Of a stretch of 64,000 nucleotides of DNA, positions 63,888-64,000 are shown one piece after another. The notes beneath the pieces are model-generated. The model did not search any database and was not told where the DNA came from. It saw only the letters and a list, made by a program, of their open reading frames with translations. The translations under genes and the position numbers were made by a program. The stretch spans positions 1,158,501-1,222,500 of the forward strand of contig NZ_CP022522.1 in assembly GCF_002850255.1 (NCBI RefSeq). Direction: 5' to 3'. This stretch comes from Pseudoalteromonas sp. NC201 (GTDB lineage: Bacteria > Pseudomonadota > Gammaproteobacteria > Enterobacterales > Alteromonadaceae). The stretch's first letter is position 1. Each line of letters begins with the position of its first letter.

Positions 63888-63915
63888 TTGCACTAAAATC
63901 GGATCTCCCTATAAT
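63888..63915 (+). promoter_or_regulatory. Ribosomal RNA operon promoter
   Basis: TTGCAC (63888-63893), a 16-base spacer and a perfect TATAAT (63910-63915) are followed by a GC-rich discriminator (GCGACCCC), with an A/T-rich UP-like region upstream. This set is typical of strong, growth-rate-controlled rRNA promoters in gammaproteobacteria. Confidence 0.75.
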
Positions 63916-63921
63916 GCGACC

Positions 63922-64000
63922 CCACTGACACGGGGCGCTACGCTGAAAAGCAATAAGCCAACGAGTTGGTAGTCGAGTAAAACTTAGCTTTGAAATCTTA
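63922..64000 (+). other. Start of an rRNA operon leader (gene body beyond the window)
   Basis: From the expected start site (about 63922) to the window edge there is no ORF. The sequence is leader-like, and the 16S gene would begin outside this window. The call rests on the promoter, not on any rRNA sequence seen. Confidence 0.55.

Overview
The window looks like chromosome of a marine gammaproteobacterium of the order Alteromonadales, most probably Pseudoalteromonas. The basis is the gene order metY-rimP-nusA-infB-rbfA-truB-rpsO-pnp-nlpI, an iron-sulfur photolyase paired with a DASH cryptochrome, a MipA/OmpV plus DUF3019 pair, a bacterial delta-type carbonic anhydrase, and moderate-to-low GC. 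This is inferred from content and not from a database match. I see no CRISPR array, prophage or complete insertion sequence.

Left part (1-5425): a secreted, chitin-binding multidomain protein running off the left edge, a VOC-fold protein, and two short tandem genes (2471-2638 and 2750-2908). Each short gene encodes a conserved leader ending in a Gly-Gly motif and a Cys/Thr-rich tail, like precursors of modified or exported peptides. A CDP-glycerol glycerophosphotransferase-like gene, a nitronate monooxygenase-like gene and a tiny membrane protein follow.

Centre-left (5437-23970): seven minus-strand genes with overlapping or nearly abutting ends form one operon. The first encodes a CapA/PgsA-family lipoprotein, the third a CapC/PgsC-like membrane protein with a large periplasmic extension, and the last a CapB/PgsB-like Mur-ligase-fold amide ligase. 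Between them lie a CHASE2-like sensor without an output domain, a bitopic periplasmic protein, a candidate zinc amidohydrolase and a 1407-residue protein ending in an outer-membrane barrel. I read this as a Gram-negative trans-envelope version of the poly-gamma-glutamate (PgsBCA/CapBCA) machine and the main candidate for an undescribed system here. TyrR is encoded divergently.

Middle (25847-40419): OmpW, DapE, a small heat-shock protein behind a sigma-32-like promoter, a mini wax-synthase-like (MBOAT_2) protein, an operon of a zinc phospholipase C-like enzyme with a parvulin-like protein and a small bitopic protein, MipA/OmpV with DUF3019, the photolyase/cryptochrome pair, a lipoprotein, a globin-like protein apparently lacking the heme ligand, and the delta-class carbonic anhydrase.

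Right (40786-64000): initiator tRNA and the transcription/translation operon through pnp, with several hairpins and a long leader stem before pnp. A MITE-like element, nlpI overlapping a predicted zinc metallopeptidase, a complete Mrp Na+/H+ antiporter operon (mrpAB fused), a chemotaxis receptor, topoisomerase III and CnoX follow. The window ends just inside the leader of what looks like an rRNA operon.
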